A stretch of 64,000 bases of DNA from Glacieibacterium sp965200405 (GTDB lineage: Bacteria > Pseudomonadota > Alphaproteobacteria > Sphingomonadales > Sphingomonadaceae), in contig NZ_OZ241356.1 in assembly GCF_965200405.1 (NCBI RefSeq), forward strand, positions 2,976,001 through 3,040,000. Reading direction: 5' to 3'. Shown piece by piece: positions 46,621 through 59,426 of this stretch (positions within the stretch are counted from its first letter, which is position 1; each line of letters starts with the position of its first letter). A program made the translations under genes and the position numbers. Under the pieces are notes generated by a model. That model did not search any database and was not told the DNA's origin. It was given only the letters and a program-made list of their open reading frames with translations.

Positions 46621-46624
<4 letters not shown>
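45302..46624 (-). CDS. pdhC: Pyruvate dehydrogenase E2, dihydrolipoyl acetyltransferase
   Basis: The 440-residue core protein has one lipoyl domain at 1-80 (lipoyl Lys in ETDKATMEVES) and an Ala/Pro-rich flexible linker (about 85-135). A peripheral subunit-binding domain follows (ASPLARRLAQAKGVDLTTVKG, about 136-170), then a second linker and the acyltransferase domain with catalytic SFDHRAIDGAIG near the end. It transfers the acetyl group from lipoamide to CoA. It is translationally coupled on both sides (ATGA with E1 beta and with lpdA). The lipoyl Lys is the target of LipA, encoded nearby. Confidence 0.96.
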
Positions 46625-48005
<1,381 letters not shown>

Positions 48006-48006
<1 letters not shown>

Positions 48007-49043
48007 CAGTAAGATCCCACCAGGATGTCGGTGTAGAGTTCCTTGGGATCGGGCTCTGGAGCCGTCTCGGCAAAGTCGGCGGCCTGGGTGATCAAGTCGC
48101 GGATTTCCTTGTCGATTTCCTTGAAGCGAGCCTCGTCGGCGGCGCCCATCTCGATCAGCTCTTTCTTCGCGTGCTCGATCGGGTCCGACTTCTCGCGCAT
48201 CGCAGCGACTTCTTCGCGGCTGCGGTATTTCGCGGGGTCGGACATCGAGTGGCCGCGGTAACGATAGGTCTTCATCTCGAGCAGCAAGGGCCCCTTGCCC
48301 GAGCGGACCCACTCGACGGCAGTATCGGCCGCGCCACGCACTGCGAGTACGTCCATGCCGTCGACCTGCATGCCGGGAACGCGAAAGCTCTCGCCGCGGC
48401 GATACAGCTGGTCCTCGGACGACGACCGATTGACGCTGGTACCCATGGCGTACTGGTTGTTTTCGATGACGTAAATCACTGGCAGCTTCCACAGCTCAGC
48501 CATGTTGAAGCTCTCGTAGACCTGGCCCTGGTTCGACGCGCCGTCGCCGAAATAGGTGACCGCGATGCCGCCGTCGTTCTTGTACTTGTGGGCGAAACCC
48601 AGACCGGTTCCGAGCGGAACCTGAGCCGCGACGATGCCGTGACCACCGTAGAAGCCATGCTCGACCGAGAACATGTGCATCGAACCGCCCTTGCCCTTGG
48701 AGATGCCAGCGGCGCGGCCGGTCAACTCGGCCATTACAATTTTGGGGTCGATGCCCGCGGCCAACATGTGCCCGTGATCGCGGTAACCGGTGATAACGCT
48801 GTCGGTCCCCTTGAGAGCGCTCTGGATGCCGGTGACGACGGCCTCCTGCCCGATGTAGAGGTGACAGAACCCGCCGATCAGGCCCATGCCGTACATCTGG
48901 CCGGCACGCTCCTCGAAGCGGCGGATCAGCACCATCTCACGGTACATGGCGAGAAGTTCTTCACCGGTCGGCTTGTACCGCTGCGGTTCGGAGGGGCGCT
49001 CGCGGAGAGGGGCCGGAGCAGCGCGGCCAGGAGTTTTCGCCAA
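48006..49043 (-). CDS. pdhA: Pyruvate dehydrogenase E1 alpha
   Basis: This 345-residue subunit of the ThDP-dependent E1 has the cofactor motif FGDGASNQGQVYESFNM with the closing ENNQYAM (GDG-x-NN pattern) and the phosphorylation-loop region TYRYRGHSMSDPAKYR. It decarboxylates pyruvate together with E1 beta. The start is TTG 49043, since no ATG lies between it and the conserved region YKPTGEELLAMYREMV. It is the first gene of the coupled pdhA-pdhB-E2-lpdA set, 75 bp after ftsB. Confidence 0.96.
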
Positions 49044-49118
49044 GTTGACGCGCCTTCTATGTTTAAGCGGCGCCTGTATACGATTGGTTATCCCAACGGT
49101 TCAACCCGAAAGTGCGAG

Positions 49119-49439
49119 CTAGCGTGGTTCAGGCAGGTCGACGACCACCTCATCGGGACGAACTACGCCAAGATTCTTGCGGACCAACTCGTCGGCAAGA
49201 TCCGGATCTACGTGACGGGGATCGAGCAAGGCGTTCTGACGCTCGAGCGCCGAGCGTGCGTCTGCCACCCTTTTTGACTCGATGCTGAGCGCTGCATGCT
49301 CCGACCGGTACTCCCGCCACGCCAGCAGACCCGTGTTTCCGGCTACCGCGTGAAAAGCGAAGTAGCCCAGAACAGCCGTCAAAGCCGCTGGCAGAGCGGC
49401 TCGGCGCAGAAGGTCGAAGGGAGTGGAAACGGTGGCCAT
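49119..49439 (-). CDS. ftsB: FtsB/DivIC-like septum formation initiator
   Basis: This is a 106-residue bitopic membrane protein with one N-terminal transmembrane helix (ALPAALTAVLGYFAFHAVA), a short coiled coil (about 40-75) and the PDEVVVDLP ending typical of the FtsB/DivIC family in alphaproteobacteria. It links FtsL and FtsQ in the divisome. Its position between enolase and pdhA is the conserved order in many alphaproteobacteria and supports the call. Confidence 0.87.
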   Translation of the reverse strand: MATVSTPFDLLRRAALPAALTAVLGYFAFHAVAGNTGLLAWREYRSEHAALSIESKRVADARSALERQNALLDPRHVDPDLADELVRKNLGVVRPDEVVVDLPEPR

Positions 49440-49487
49440 TCCCGACTCTAACCACGTGATTCGCGCTGCATCAAGCGGCTTTTGCGA

Positions 49488-50762
49488 TCAGCGCAAAACC
49501 GACCTTCCGGCGTAAACCGCCGACGATCCAAGCTCCTCTTCGATGCGGATGAGCTGGTTGTATTTTGCCAGCCGATCGGAGCGCGCCAGGCTCCCCGTCT
49601 TGATTTGCCCGCAGTTAAGCGCCACAGCCAGATCGGCAATTGTCGAATCCTCGGTCTCTCCAGATCGGTGAGACATCACGCTGGTGTAGCGCGCCCGATG
49701 CGCCATCTCCACGGCCCGCATCGTCTCTGTCAGGGTGCCAATCTGGTTGACCTTCACGAGCAGCGAGTTAGCTAGACCCCGGCCGATGCCATCTCTCAGC
49801 CTCTCGGGGTTGGTAACGAACAAATCATCGCCGACCAGTTGATGGGTCGCGCCGAGCCGGTCGGTAATCGCCTTCCAGCCATCGAAGTCGTCCTCGGCCA
49901 TGCCGTCTTCGATCGACAGGATCGGATACCGCGCACAAAGATCGGCGTAGTAATCGACCATTTCATGCGGTGTCAGCGACTTGCCTTCATTGGTAAGCTC
50001 ATAGCGGCCGTCTTTAAAAAACTCGGACGCCGCCGGGTCGAGCGCGATCATGACATCATCGCCAGGCTTGAAGCCAGCCTTCTCGACCGAGCGCATAATG
50101 AAGTCGAGCGCAGCGGTCGTACCCTTGAGGTTGGGCGCAAAGCCACCTTCGTCACCGACCGCCGTCGACTGGCCAGCCGAGCTAAGCTCCTTGCGCAGCG
50201 TATGGAAAATCTCGGAACCCCAGCGCACTGCCTCGGCAAGCGTCGGCGCTCCGACCGGCATGACCATGAACTCCTGGAAGTCGATGGGATTGTCCGCGTG
50301 AGCACCGCCGTTGATGATGTTCATCATCGGGACCGGCAGGACGTGAGCGCCCACGCCGCCGATGTAGCGATGCAGCGGAAGTCCGCGCGCCTCCGCCGCC
50401 GCCTTTGCCGTCGCCAGGCTAACTCCCAGGATCGCGTTGGCACCGAGCCGAGCCTTGTTGGCAGTGCCGTCGAGCGCGATCATCGCGGCATCGACTTCGC
50501 CTTGCTCCTCGGCGTCGAGGCCGCTCAACGCGTCGAGAATCTCGCCGTTAACGGCAGCGACGGCTCGGGTGACACCCTTGCCGCCGAACAGTCTGACGTC
50601 TCCGTCACGGAGTTCGACGGCTTCGTGCGCGCCGGTCGATGCCCCCGACGGTACGGCGGCACGACCGAAGCTCCCGTCTTCCAGCAATACGTCGACTTCC
50701 ACGGTCGGGTTGCCCCGGCTGTCGATGATTTGACGGGCGTGGATATCGACAATCGCGGTCAT
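49488..50762 (-). CDS. eno: Enolase
   Basis: The 424-residue glycolytic enzyme converts 2-phosphoglycerate to phosphoenolpyruvate. It starts at ATG 50762 (MTAIVDIHARQIIDSRGNPT); 20 extra upstream residues from an earlier start do not fit the family. Visible are the SGASTG loop, the metal ligands in IALDPAASEF, SIEDGMAEDD and VGDDLFVTN, and the C-terminal SHRSGETEDS with NCGQIKTGS. It feeds pyruvate kinase and hence the PDH complex encoded downstream. The stop codon sits in a weak hairpin. Confidence 0.98.
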   Translation of the reverse strand: MTAIVDIHARQIIDSRGNPTVEVDVLLEDGSFGRAAVPSGASTGAHEAVELRDGDVRLFGGKGVTRAVAAVNGEILDALSGLDAEEQGEVDAAMIALDGTANKARLGANAILGVSLATAKAAAEARGLPLHRYIGGVGAHVLPVPMMNIINGGAHADNPIDFQEFMVMPVGAPTLAEAVRWGSEIFHTLRKELSSAGQSTAVGDEGGFAPNLKGTTAALDFIMRSVEKAGFKPGDDVMIALDPAASEFFKDGRYELTNEGKSLTPHEMVDYYADLCARYPILSIEDGMAEDDFDGWKAITDRLGATHQLVGDDLFVTNPERLRDGIGRGLANSLLVKVNQIGTLTETMRAVEMAHRARYTSVMSHRSGETEDSTIADLAVALNCGQIKTGSLARSDRLAKYNQLIRIEEELGSSAVYAGRSVLR

Positions 50763-50852
50763 AGATGAAAAACCTTTCGGCGGCGGCACGAGGTTGGTTG
50801 TAGAGGCGTGTCTAGCCAGCAAAACAGTTTACGGCAACGATGCCCCGTCGCG

Positions 50853-50878
50853 GGAACTCGGTTGCAGCGTCTCACGTT
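50853..50878 (+). promoter_or_regulatory. EcfG (general stress sigma) promoter
   Basis: GGAAC at 50853-50857 and CGTT at 50875-50878 are separated by 17 bp. This matches the GGAAC-N16/17-CGTT consensus of alphaproteobacterial EcfG sigma factors. The -10 element lies 36 bp before the ATG at 50915, a normal promoter distance, in the 152-bp gap after the divergent enolase gene. It predicts general-stress control of the downstream three-gene operon. Confidence 0.72.
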
Positions 50879-50914
50879 CAATACGTCGGATAAACAATTC
50901 AGCAGGACCAAGTC

Positions 50915-51397
50915 ATGGCGATGGATAACGACTCGACGTTCAATCGGTCCCTGAGCAGCGCCGAGTTTGGCGGGGCTGATGTGAATGAGAGCCGCTTCGA
51001 TCAGGCAGCCTCGACGGCTAGGCAGGGGGCAGAGACAGTGCGCGACAAGGCGTCTGGACTCCGTGAGCAGGCAACCGAGAAGCTTCGTGGATTTGCCGAC
51101 GAAGGCAAAGACCACGTGGCTGCCACGCTCGACGGACTTGTCCACGCGGCTCGTGAGATTGCCGACAAGCTTCAGGACGGATCGTTCGGGCCGATCGGGG
51201 GCTATGCGATGACGGCGGCCGATACGCTGGAGGGTTGGACCGACAGCATCAAAAATCGCTCGATCGAGGATCTGATCGATGACGGTCGGGAGTTGGTGCG
51301 GAAGTCGCCAGCAGTTGCAGTCGGAGCGGCTGTGGCAGCAGGCTTCGTTTTGTCTCGCGTTTTGAAGGCTGGCACCACCAGCCGGTTCTCGGGCTAA
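50915..51397 (+). CDS. YqjD/ElaB-like membrane-anchored protein
   Basis: This 160-residue, mostly helical protein has an Ala/Glu/Lys-rich amphipathic region (about 30-120, with repeats such as ARQGAETVRDKASGLREQATEKL) and a C-terminal glycine-rich membrane segment (PAVAVGAAVAAGFVLSRVL) preceded by RELVRKS. That plan matches the YqjD/ElaB (DUF883-like) family, whose E. coli members are stationary-phase inner-membrane proteins that bind ribosomes. It is first in a rightward operon behind an EcfG-type promoter. A similar PAVAVG/PVVALV membrane segment recurs in the third gene of the operon. Confidence 0.75.
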   Translation: MAMDNDSTFNRSLSSAEFGGADVNESRFDQAASTARQGAETVRDKASGLREQATEKLRGFADEGKDHVAATLDGLVHAAREIADKLQDGSFGPIGGYAMTAADTLEGWTDSIKNRSIEDLIDDGRELVRKSPAVAVGAAVAAGFVLSRVLKAGTTSRFSG

Positions 51398-51422
51398 CTC
51401 GCGAGATATTGGAGCTCACCCG

Positions 51423-51815
51423 ATGGCAACACTACCTGATAACAATTCATCGATCGGCGACTTGCTGCGGCAGTTAGTCGAGGATGTTGGACATCTGTTC
51501 CGGACCGAGCTGAGGCTAGCGCAGGCGGAGGTTCGTTCGAATGTAGCCGGTCTCAAGAGTGGCATTGTGGCCGTAGCTGCCGGGGGCGTGTTCATGCTGG
51601 TGGCGACATTCACGCTGGTCGGCGCATTCGTAGGCTGGTTGACACCGTATGTCGGTGCTGGCTGGGCAGCATTCATAGTCTCGGTAGTGTTGGGTATAGC
51701 GGGTCTGATCGCGATATCGGTCGGCTCCAACAAGCTGAAAGCCGGCAATCTTGCGCCTCAGCGGACCGTCGCATCGATAAAGCAGGATGCGCAAACGCTT
51801 AAGGGAAACAACTAA
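51423..51815 (+). CDS. Phage-holin-superfamily-like membrane protein (YqjE type)
   Basis: This 130-residue protein has an N-terminal amphipathic helix (LLRQLVEDVGHLFRTELRLAQAEV) and two transmembrane helices (about 45-75 and 80-105) with a short connection. This is the Actinobacterial-holin/YqjE family (Phage_holin_3_6). Despite the name these are chromosomal proteins usually found beside YqjD-like genes, and no phage genes are near. The role is unknown, probably membrane stress adaptation. The stop overlaps the next start by 1 bp. Confidence 0.85.
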   Translation: MATLPDNNSSIGDLLRQLVEDVGHLFRTELRLAQAEVRSNVAGLKSGIVAVAAGGVFMLVATFTLVGAFVGWLTPYVGAGWAAFIVSVVLGIAGLIAISVGSNKLKAGNLAPQRTVASIKQDAQTLKGNN

Positions 51816-52456
51816 TGATCGATGACGCGGCGACCAATAATTTTGCTGACGAAGCTGATGACACACGCGAACGGATTGCTGCGACGATCGATCAGCTTCA
51901 GGACCGTCTCAATCCTCGCCGTATAGTCGGTGATGCCGTCGGTTCGATGCAATCGAGTGGCGCCAACCTCATAAACAGCGGCGGGCGTCTCCTCCACGAT
52001 CATCCAATCGCGGCGATTGCTGCGGTGATTGGTATCGGCGCTGCCTACTTAGGTCGCGGAAAACTTCAGCGGGCGACCGTGAACCTGGGCGACGATCGGG
52101 AAACCTACAGCGACTTTGACGATGATTACGCGCCGGAAGCTGGCACCAGTCAGCGCTTCGCGTTGTCCCGGCATAAAGCTGGCACTACCATCGAGGAAAA
52201 TCCAGTTGTAGCGCTGGTGCTGGGCGTCGCAGCTGGTGCCCTCCTCGGTTACATATTTCCCGAGACTGAGAAAGAGCGCGAACTGTTGAGCGCCAGCAGC
52301 GATCGTTTGAAGGCAGCGGCGCGCGCAGCAGCGGGCACTGCAAAGGACGAACTCTCCACCGGTTGGGAAAAGGTCGGCGACGTCGCCAATCACGCTAAGT
52401 CAGCCGTCCAGTCAGTGGTTGGCGCTGCAAAAAGCGAATTAGAGAACCGTAATTGA
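51815..52456 (+). CDS. DUF3618 domain membrane protein
   Basis: This 213-residue protein has an N-terminal DUF3618 motif (DDTRERIAATIDQLQDRLNPRRIV). A weak hydrophobic stretch (HPIAAIAAVIGIGAAYLG) and a clear membrane segment (NPVVALVLGVAAGALLGYIFP, about 122-142) follow, with an Ala/Lys-rich helical tail resembling the first gene of the operon. DUF3618 proteins are common in alphaproteobacteria beside YqjD- and holin-like genes; the function is unknown. It is coupled to the preceding gene by TAATG and is probably under the same EcfG-type promoter. Confidence 0.85.
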   Translation: MIDDAATNNFADEADDTRERIAATIDQLQDRLNPRRIVGDAVGSMQSSGANLINSGGRLLHDHPIAAIAAVIGIGAAYLGRGKLQRATVNLGDDRETYSDFDDDYAPEAGTSQRFALSRHKAGTTIEENPVVALVLGVAAGALLGYIFPETEKERELLSASSDRLKAAARAAAGTAKDELSTGWEKVGDVANHAKSAVQSVVGAAKSELENRN

Positions 52457-52467
52457 GGTTCAATCTG

Positions 52468-52508
52468 TGTTCACGCCGATCGAGCTACTAGGGTGTGAAC
52501 ATCTTTTT
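52468..52508 (+). terminator. Possible Rho-independent terminator, or operator of mlaC-like gene
   Basis: TGTTCAC (52468-52474) and GTGAACA (52495-52501) are perfect inverted repeats separated by 20 nt, and the second arm is followed by TCTTTTT. It begins 12 nt after the DUF3618 stop and ends 11 nt before the mlaC-like ATG. The large loop makes it a weak terminator; an operator role is equally possible. Confidence 0.35.
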
Positions 52509-52519
52509 CCGGAGAGCGC

Positions 52520-53155
52520 ATGCGTAAGTATTGGATAATCCCTGCGGTGGTTCTGCTCGGGACTGTGACGACGTCGGGAGTGATCGCACCGGCCGTAGCT
52601 CAGGTGGCGTCGGCTACTGATGCTCAGGGTGCGAGTAAGTTCGTCGATGAACTTTCTAAGCGCGTCTTTGACGTGCTGAAGGATCAAAGTGTCAGTAAAG
52701 CGCAGAATAAGAATAAGCTGCGTGCGATGCTTCGAGAGAATTTTGCCTTGCAGGAGATCGGCGATCGGCTGATCCGACGTTATCGTTCGCAGATCACTCC
52801 GGCACAGTATGCAGCTTATCAGGCCGCCCTGCCCGAGTTTACCGTGAATGCGTATGGTGACAGGCTTTATAATTACGCCAACGCCGACGTTCAGCCGGTG
52901 CGGACCGTGCCTCGCGGTACCAAGGGTGACGTCGACGTATATACTAAGATTGTGCGTCCAGGCGGCGCGCAACCTTTCGACGCGATTTGGACAATCCGGC
53001 GCGTCGGCGGCAAGTTCTTAATAACGAACTTAACAGTCGCTGGTATTAATCTTTCCCTGACACAGGAAGCCGATTTTTCCTCTTACATTTCGAAAAATGG
53101 CTTTGACGCCCTGGTGACATTCATGAAGTCGTCTAACGCGAAGGCTGCGATCTGA
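52520..53155 (+). CDS. MlaC/Ttg2D-like periplasmic phospholipid-binding protein
   Basis: The 211-residue protein has a signal peptide (IIPAVVLLGTVTTSGVIAPAVAQ) and the MlaC fold signature (LRAMLRENFALQEIGDRLIRRY region, then YDRL-like YGDRLYNYANADVQPV, then WTIRRVGGKFLITNLTVAGINL). MlaC shuttles phospholipids between the outer- and inner-membrane Mla complexes. No mlaA, B, D, E or F lies nearby, so it is an orphan copy that may serve another MCE system or hopanoid transport. Its base composition is visibly less GC-rich than that of its neighbours. Confidence 0.85.
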   Translation: MRKYWIIPAVVLLGTVTTSGVIAPAVAQVASATDAQGASKFVDELSKRVFDVLKDQSVSKAQNKNKLRAMLRENFALQEIGDRLIRRYRSQITPAQYAAYQAALPEFTVNAYGDRLYNYANADVQPVRTVPRGTKGDVDVYTKIVRPGGAQPFDAIWTIRRVGGKFLITNLTVAGINLSLTQEADFSSYISKNGFDALVTFMKSSNAKAAI

Positions 53156-53199
53156 CCTTCAGGCTTGCCGCGCTCCTCGCTAGGCGATAGAGCGCGGCG

Positions 53200-53424
53200 A
53201 TGTCCACCAAACTCCATCTTGTCTTCGGCGGTCGGGTATCTGATCCGCGAGCGCTAGAGTTCGAAGATCCGGCTAAGCTCGACGTCGTCGGCATTTTTGC
53301 CAGCTACGCCGAGGCTGAGGCCGCCTGGCGTGCGAACGCGCAGCGGACGGTCGACGACGCGGCTATGCGCTACGTTATCGTCCATCTGCACCGCTTGCTT
53401 GAGCCGTCCATTCCGACCGGCTGA
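53200..53424 (+). CDS. DUF4170 family small protein
   Basis: The 74-residue protein starts at ATG 53200. LHLVFGGRVSDP, VGIFASYAEAEAAWRANAQRTVDDAAMR-type sequence and YVIVHLHRLLEP match DUF4170, a small alphaproteobacterial family of unknown function. No membrane segment or cysteine is present. It is directly convergent with greA (stop codons abut at 53424/53425). Confidence 0.82.
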   Translation: MSTKLHLVFGGRVSDPRALEFEDPAKLDVVGIFASYAEAEAAWRANAQRTVDDAAMRYVIVHLHRLLEPSIPTG

Positions 53425-53904
53425 TCAGATAAATTCGAGTTTCTCGATCGTGTAATATTTGTCGCCTGAAGGGGTCGTAACTTCGACCTCCTCACCGACG
53501 CGACGACCAATCAACGCGCGGCCTAACGGTGACGAGTAGCTGATGCGGCCCCGGCGCGCGTCGGCTTCCGTCTGGCCGACGATCTGATAGACGATCTTCT
53601 TGTCGTCCTCATCAAGCAGATGAACGGTCCCGCCGAAGACCACCCGATCGCCCGAAAGCGTCTTGGGATCGATCACGACAGCGCGCGCCAGCCGGTCCTC
53701 AAGATCGAACACCTGTGCTTCGATCTGGCCCTGACGCTCCTTCGCCGCGTGATACTCGGCGTTCTCGCTTAGATCGCCGTGCGCGCGCGCCTCTTCGATC
53801 ATCAGCACGACCTCAGGCCGCTCTTCCTCTTTCAGCCGACGCAATGTCGTGACGAGGTAATCATGTCCCTCGGCGAGCATTGGCAGCTTATCGACGGTCG
53901 CCAT
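53425..53904 (-). CDS. greA: Transcription elongation factor GreA
   Basis: The 159-residue protein has an N-terminal coiled coil with acidic tip (EARAHGDLSENAEYHAAKERQ, where the DLSENAEY residues reach into the RNA polymerase channel) and an FKBP-like C-terminal domain (VVFGGTVHLLD, SYSSPLGRALIGRRVGEEVEV). It rescues backtracked polymerase by stimulating transcript cleavage. It lies 81 bp downstream of carB, the conserved carB-greA order of alphaproteobacteria. Confidence 0.97.
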   Translation of the reverse strand: MATVDKLPMLAEGHDYLVTTLRRLKEEERPEVVLMIEEARAHGDLSENAEYHAAKERQGQIEAQVFDLEDRLARAVVIDPKTLSGDRVVFGGTVHLLDEDDKKIVYQIVGQTEADARRGRISYSSPLGRALIGRRVGEEVEVTTPSGDKYYTIEKLEFI

Positions 53905-53985
53905 TCAATTAACCCTTTCGTACCGGACAGTTATTAGCACCCGAAGTGACTCTGCGGGCAATTTCGTCCATGTCCGGAAACGCGA

Positions 53986-57240
<3,255 letters not shown>

Positions 57241-57291
57241 CGTTGCCGTTCTGCTGCTGCACTTTAAAAAATCCTTGTGTAGCGCCGGTGT

Positions 57292-57651
57292 TCAACGAGC
57301 CGGTCCGGCTTGGGCGGCGGGACAGCCCCAGCCGTCGTATTCGACGTCGTGGCTCTGCTCGATCTGGAGTGCCAGCCGGGTCAGGGCAGCAATGGACGCG
57401 CGGTCGGTCCGGCTGTCGACCTGCAAATCGACACCGAGATCGTCATCGTCATATTCGCTATAGCCGACAAAGCGAAACCCCAGCTTGGCGGCGTCGTCGG
57501 CCAGCGTCTCGACGAGCGGCTGCGGACCCTTGAAGTGCACGTCGATGGGCCGCACGACGCTGCTATCGTCGCCGTTGGCGGCGAGCGAGGCCAGGACGTC
57601 TTCGTCGGCTTTCAGCTCCTCGGACAGCCGGTGCTGGTCGATCTCGGTCAT
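57292..57651 (-). CDS. rraB: RraB-like ribonuclease E regulator
   Basis: The 119-residue acidic protein matches the RraB (DUF1260) fold: an opening EELKADEDVLASLAANGDD, then RPIDVHFKGP, LGFRFVGYSEYDDDDLGVDL and the closing DVEYDGWGCPA. E. coli RraB binds RNase E and changes its cleavage pattern. The start overlaps the carA stop by 4 bp and 51 bp separate it from carB, so it is probably co-expressed with both carbamoyl-phosphate subunits. Whether it acts on RNase E here is not shown by the sequence. Confidence 0.85.
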   Translation of the reverse strand: MTEIDQHRLSEELKADEDVLASLAANGDDSSVVRPIDVHFKGPQPLVETLADDAAKLGFRFVGYSEYDDDDLGVDLQVDSRTDRASIAALTRLALQIEQSHDVEYDGWGCPAAQAGPAR

Positions 57652-58835
57652 GCCTCGTGATCCAGGGATTTGACGAACCGCTCGAACAGATAGTGACTGT
57701 CCTGCGGTCCCGGGCTCGCCTCGGGATGATATTGCACGCTGAACGCCGAGCGATCCGTCAGCTCCAGCCCCGCCAGCGAGCCGTCGAACAGCGACACATG
57801 CGTCGCCCGCGCATTCGCCGGCAGCGTATCCGCCTCGACCGCAAAGCCGTGGTTCATCGAGGTGATCTCGACTCGCCCGTCATCGAGCCGCTTGACCGGA
57901 TGGTTCGCGCCGCGATGCCCCTGGTGCATCTTCGAAGTCTTCGCCCCGACCGCCAGCCCGAGCAACTGGTGGCCGAGGCAGATCCCGAACAGCGGCTTGC
58001 CGGAGTTGAGCAGCGCCTGGATCGTCGGCACGGCGTAGACGCCGGTCGCCGCCGGATCGCCGGGGCCGTTCGACAGGAAGATGCCGTCGGGCTGGTGCGC
58101 CATGATCTCGTCATACGAGGCAGTCGCCGGCACCACGGTAACGCGCGCGCCGGCCGCGACCAGGTTGCGCAGGATGTTGCGCTTCATGCCATAGTCGACC
58201 GCGACGACGTGCGGGCCTTCCGGGTTCGCCGCCGACTGGGCATAGCCCTGCCCCAGCGTCCACAGCCCGTCGTCCCACGCATAGCTTTGCGTCGACGAAA
58301 CCTGCTTGGCCAGGTCCATGCCCTCCAGCCCGGGCCACGCCTTCGCCTGTTCAAGCAAAGCTGGAATGTCGAAGACGCCGTCCGCAGCATGCGCGATCAC
58401 GGCGTTCGGCGCGCCCAGCGTGCGGATGCGGCGGGTCAGCGCGCGGGTATCGACGCCCGACAGGCCGATCCGGCCCCAGCTCTTCAGCCAGTCGTCGAAT
58501 GTCCGTTCGGCGCGGAAATTGGCGGCCTCGGTGATGTCGTGCGCGACGATGCAGCCGAGTGCGTAGGGGTTGGTCGCCTCGATATCCTCGGCATTGGCGC
58601 CGGTGTTGCCGATGTGCGGGAAGGTGAAGGTAACGATCTGCCCGGCATAGCTGGGATCGGTCATGACCTCCTGATAGCCGGTCATCGCGGTGTTGAAGCA
58701 GACTTCGCCGACCGCGCTGCCCTCGGCACCGCAGCCGCGACCCCAGACGATGGTACCGTCGGCCAGGACCAATACTCCGGTCGCGCCTGTCGGCTGGGCG
58801 TGCACGGTGGCGGCGGCCAAGGGCGGATCCTTCAT
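57648..58835 (-). CDS. carA: Carbamoyl-phosphate synthase small subunit
   Basis: This 395-residue glutaminase subunit has an N-terminal CPSase domain (VLVLADGTIVWGRG, NTAMTGYQEVMTDPSYAGQ) and a class I glutamine amidotransferase domain with the nucleophilic Cys in FGICLGHQLLG and His/Glu in YHPEASPGP. It supplies ammonia to CarB. ATG 58835 is preferred; a TTG at 58853 would add six residues. It is divergent from yqeY over 123 bp. Confidence 0.97.
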   Translation of the reverse strand: MKDPPLAAATVHAQPTGATGVLVLADGTIVWGRGCGAEGSAVGEVCFNTAMTGYQEVMTDPSYAGQIVTFTFPHIGNTGANAEDIEATNPYALGCIVAHDITEAANFRAERTFDDWLKSWGRIGLSGVDTRALTRRIRTLGAPNAVIAHAADGVFDIPALLEQAKAWPGLEGMDLAKQVSSTQSYAWDDGLWTLGQGYAQSAANPEGPHVVAVDYGMKRNILRNLVAAGARVTVVPATASYDEIMAHQPDGIFLSNGPGDPAATGVYAVPTIQALLNSGKPLFGICLGHQLLGLAVGAKTSKMHQGHRGANHPVKRLDDGRVEITSMNHGFAVEADTLPANARATHVSLFDGSLAGLELTDRSAFSVQYHPEASPGPQDSHYLFERFVKSLDHEA

Positions 58836-58958
58836 ATTGTTTCGGGCGGGCAAACGCCGGGCGAGGTAGGGGCCATGGCCCGCTGCGTCAATCTATTCTT
58901 ATCCGGGCCGAGCGCCTAGCCTGAAGCGACAACGAATCGCCACACAGACAGGACCGAC

Positions 58959-59411
58959 ATGATCCGCGACGACATCAAGACCGCGACGATCACCGCGATG
59001 AAAGCCAAGGACTCGGCGCGGCTGGGAGCGCTGCGGCTGATCTCGGCGGCGCTGAAGAACAAGGATATCGAGCTGCGCACCGGCACCGCGCCGGCCGACG
59101 ATAATGCCACCGTCGCGGACGTGCTGAGCAAGATGGCCAAGCAGCGACGCGAGTCGATCGAGATGTATGTCCAGGGCAATCGCCCGGAACTGGCGGATGC
59201 GGAGCGGGCCGAGCTGGGCGTGATCGAGAGCTTTATGCCGACCCAGATGGCCGCCGGCGAGGCACAGGCCGCCGTGCGCGCGATCGTCGCGGAGCTGGGC
59301 GCGACGTCGGTGAAGGACATGGGCAAGGTGATGGCAGCGGTGAAGGAGCGCTTTGCCGGGCAGCTCGACATGAGCAGCGCCAGCGCGATGGTGAAGGCGG
59401 CTTTGGGCTAG
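58959..59411 (+). CDS. yqeY: GatB/YqeY domain protein
   Basis: This 150-residue all-helical protein resembles the C-terminal tail of GatB (DDIKTATITAMKAKDSARLGALRLI, ANRPELADAERAELGVIESFMP-type sequence, MGKVMAAVKERFAGQLDMS). Stand-alone YqeY proteins are predicted to bind tRNA; the role is unproven. In alphaproteobacteria it normally sits immediately before dnaG and rpoD. Here a DUF559-repeat unit separates it from dnaG. Confidence 0.94.
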   Translation: MIRDDIKTATITAMKAKDSARLGALRLISAALKNKDIELRTGTAPADDNATVADVLSKMAKQRRESIEMYVQGNRPELADAERAELGVIESFMPTQMAAGEAQAAVRAIVAELGATSVKDMGKVMAAVKERFAGQLDMSSASAMVKAALG

Positions 59412-59426
59412 CTTCTACTGCAAGTC

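Noticed and set aside
49480..49498. Hairpin TTTTGCG/CGCAAAA at the end of enolase as a terminator
   Set aside because: The enolase stop codon lies in the loop, the stem is AT-rich and no T-run follows on the transcribed strand, so termination is not convincing.
51423..51815. Holin-like protein as evidence of a prophage
   Set aside because: The protein belongs to the chromosomal YqjE-type group; no lysin, structural, integrase or attachment-site sequence is present nearby.
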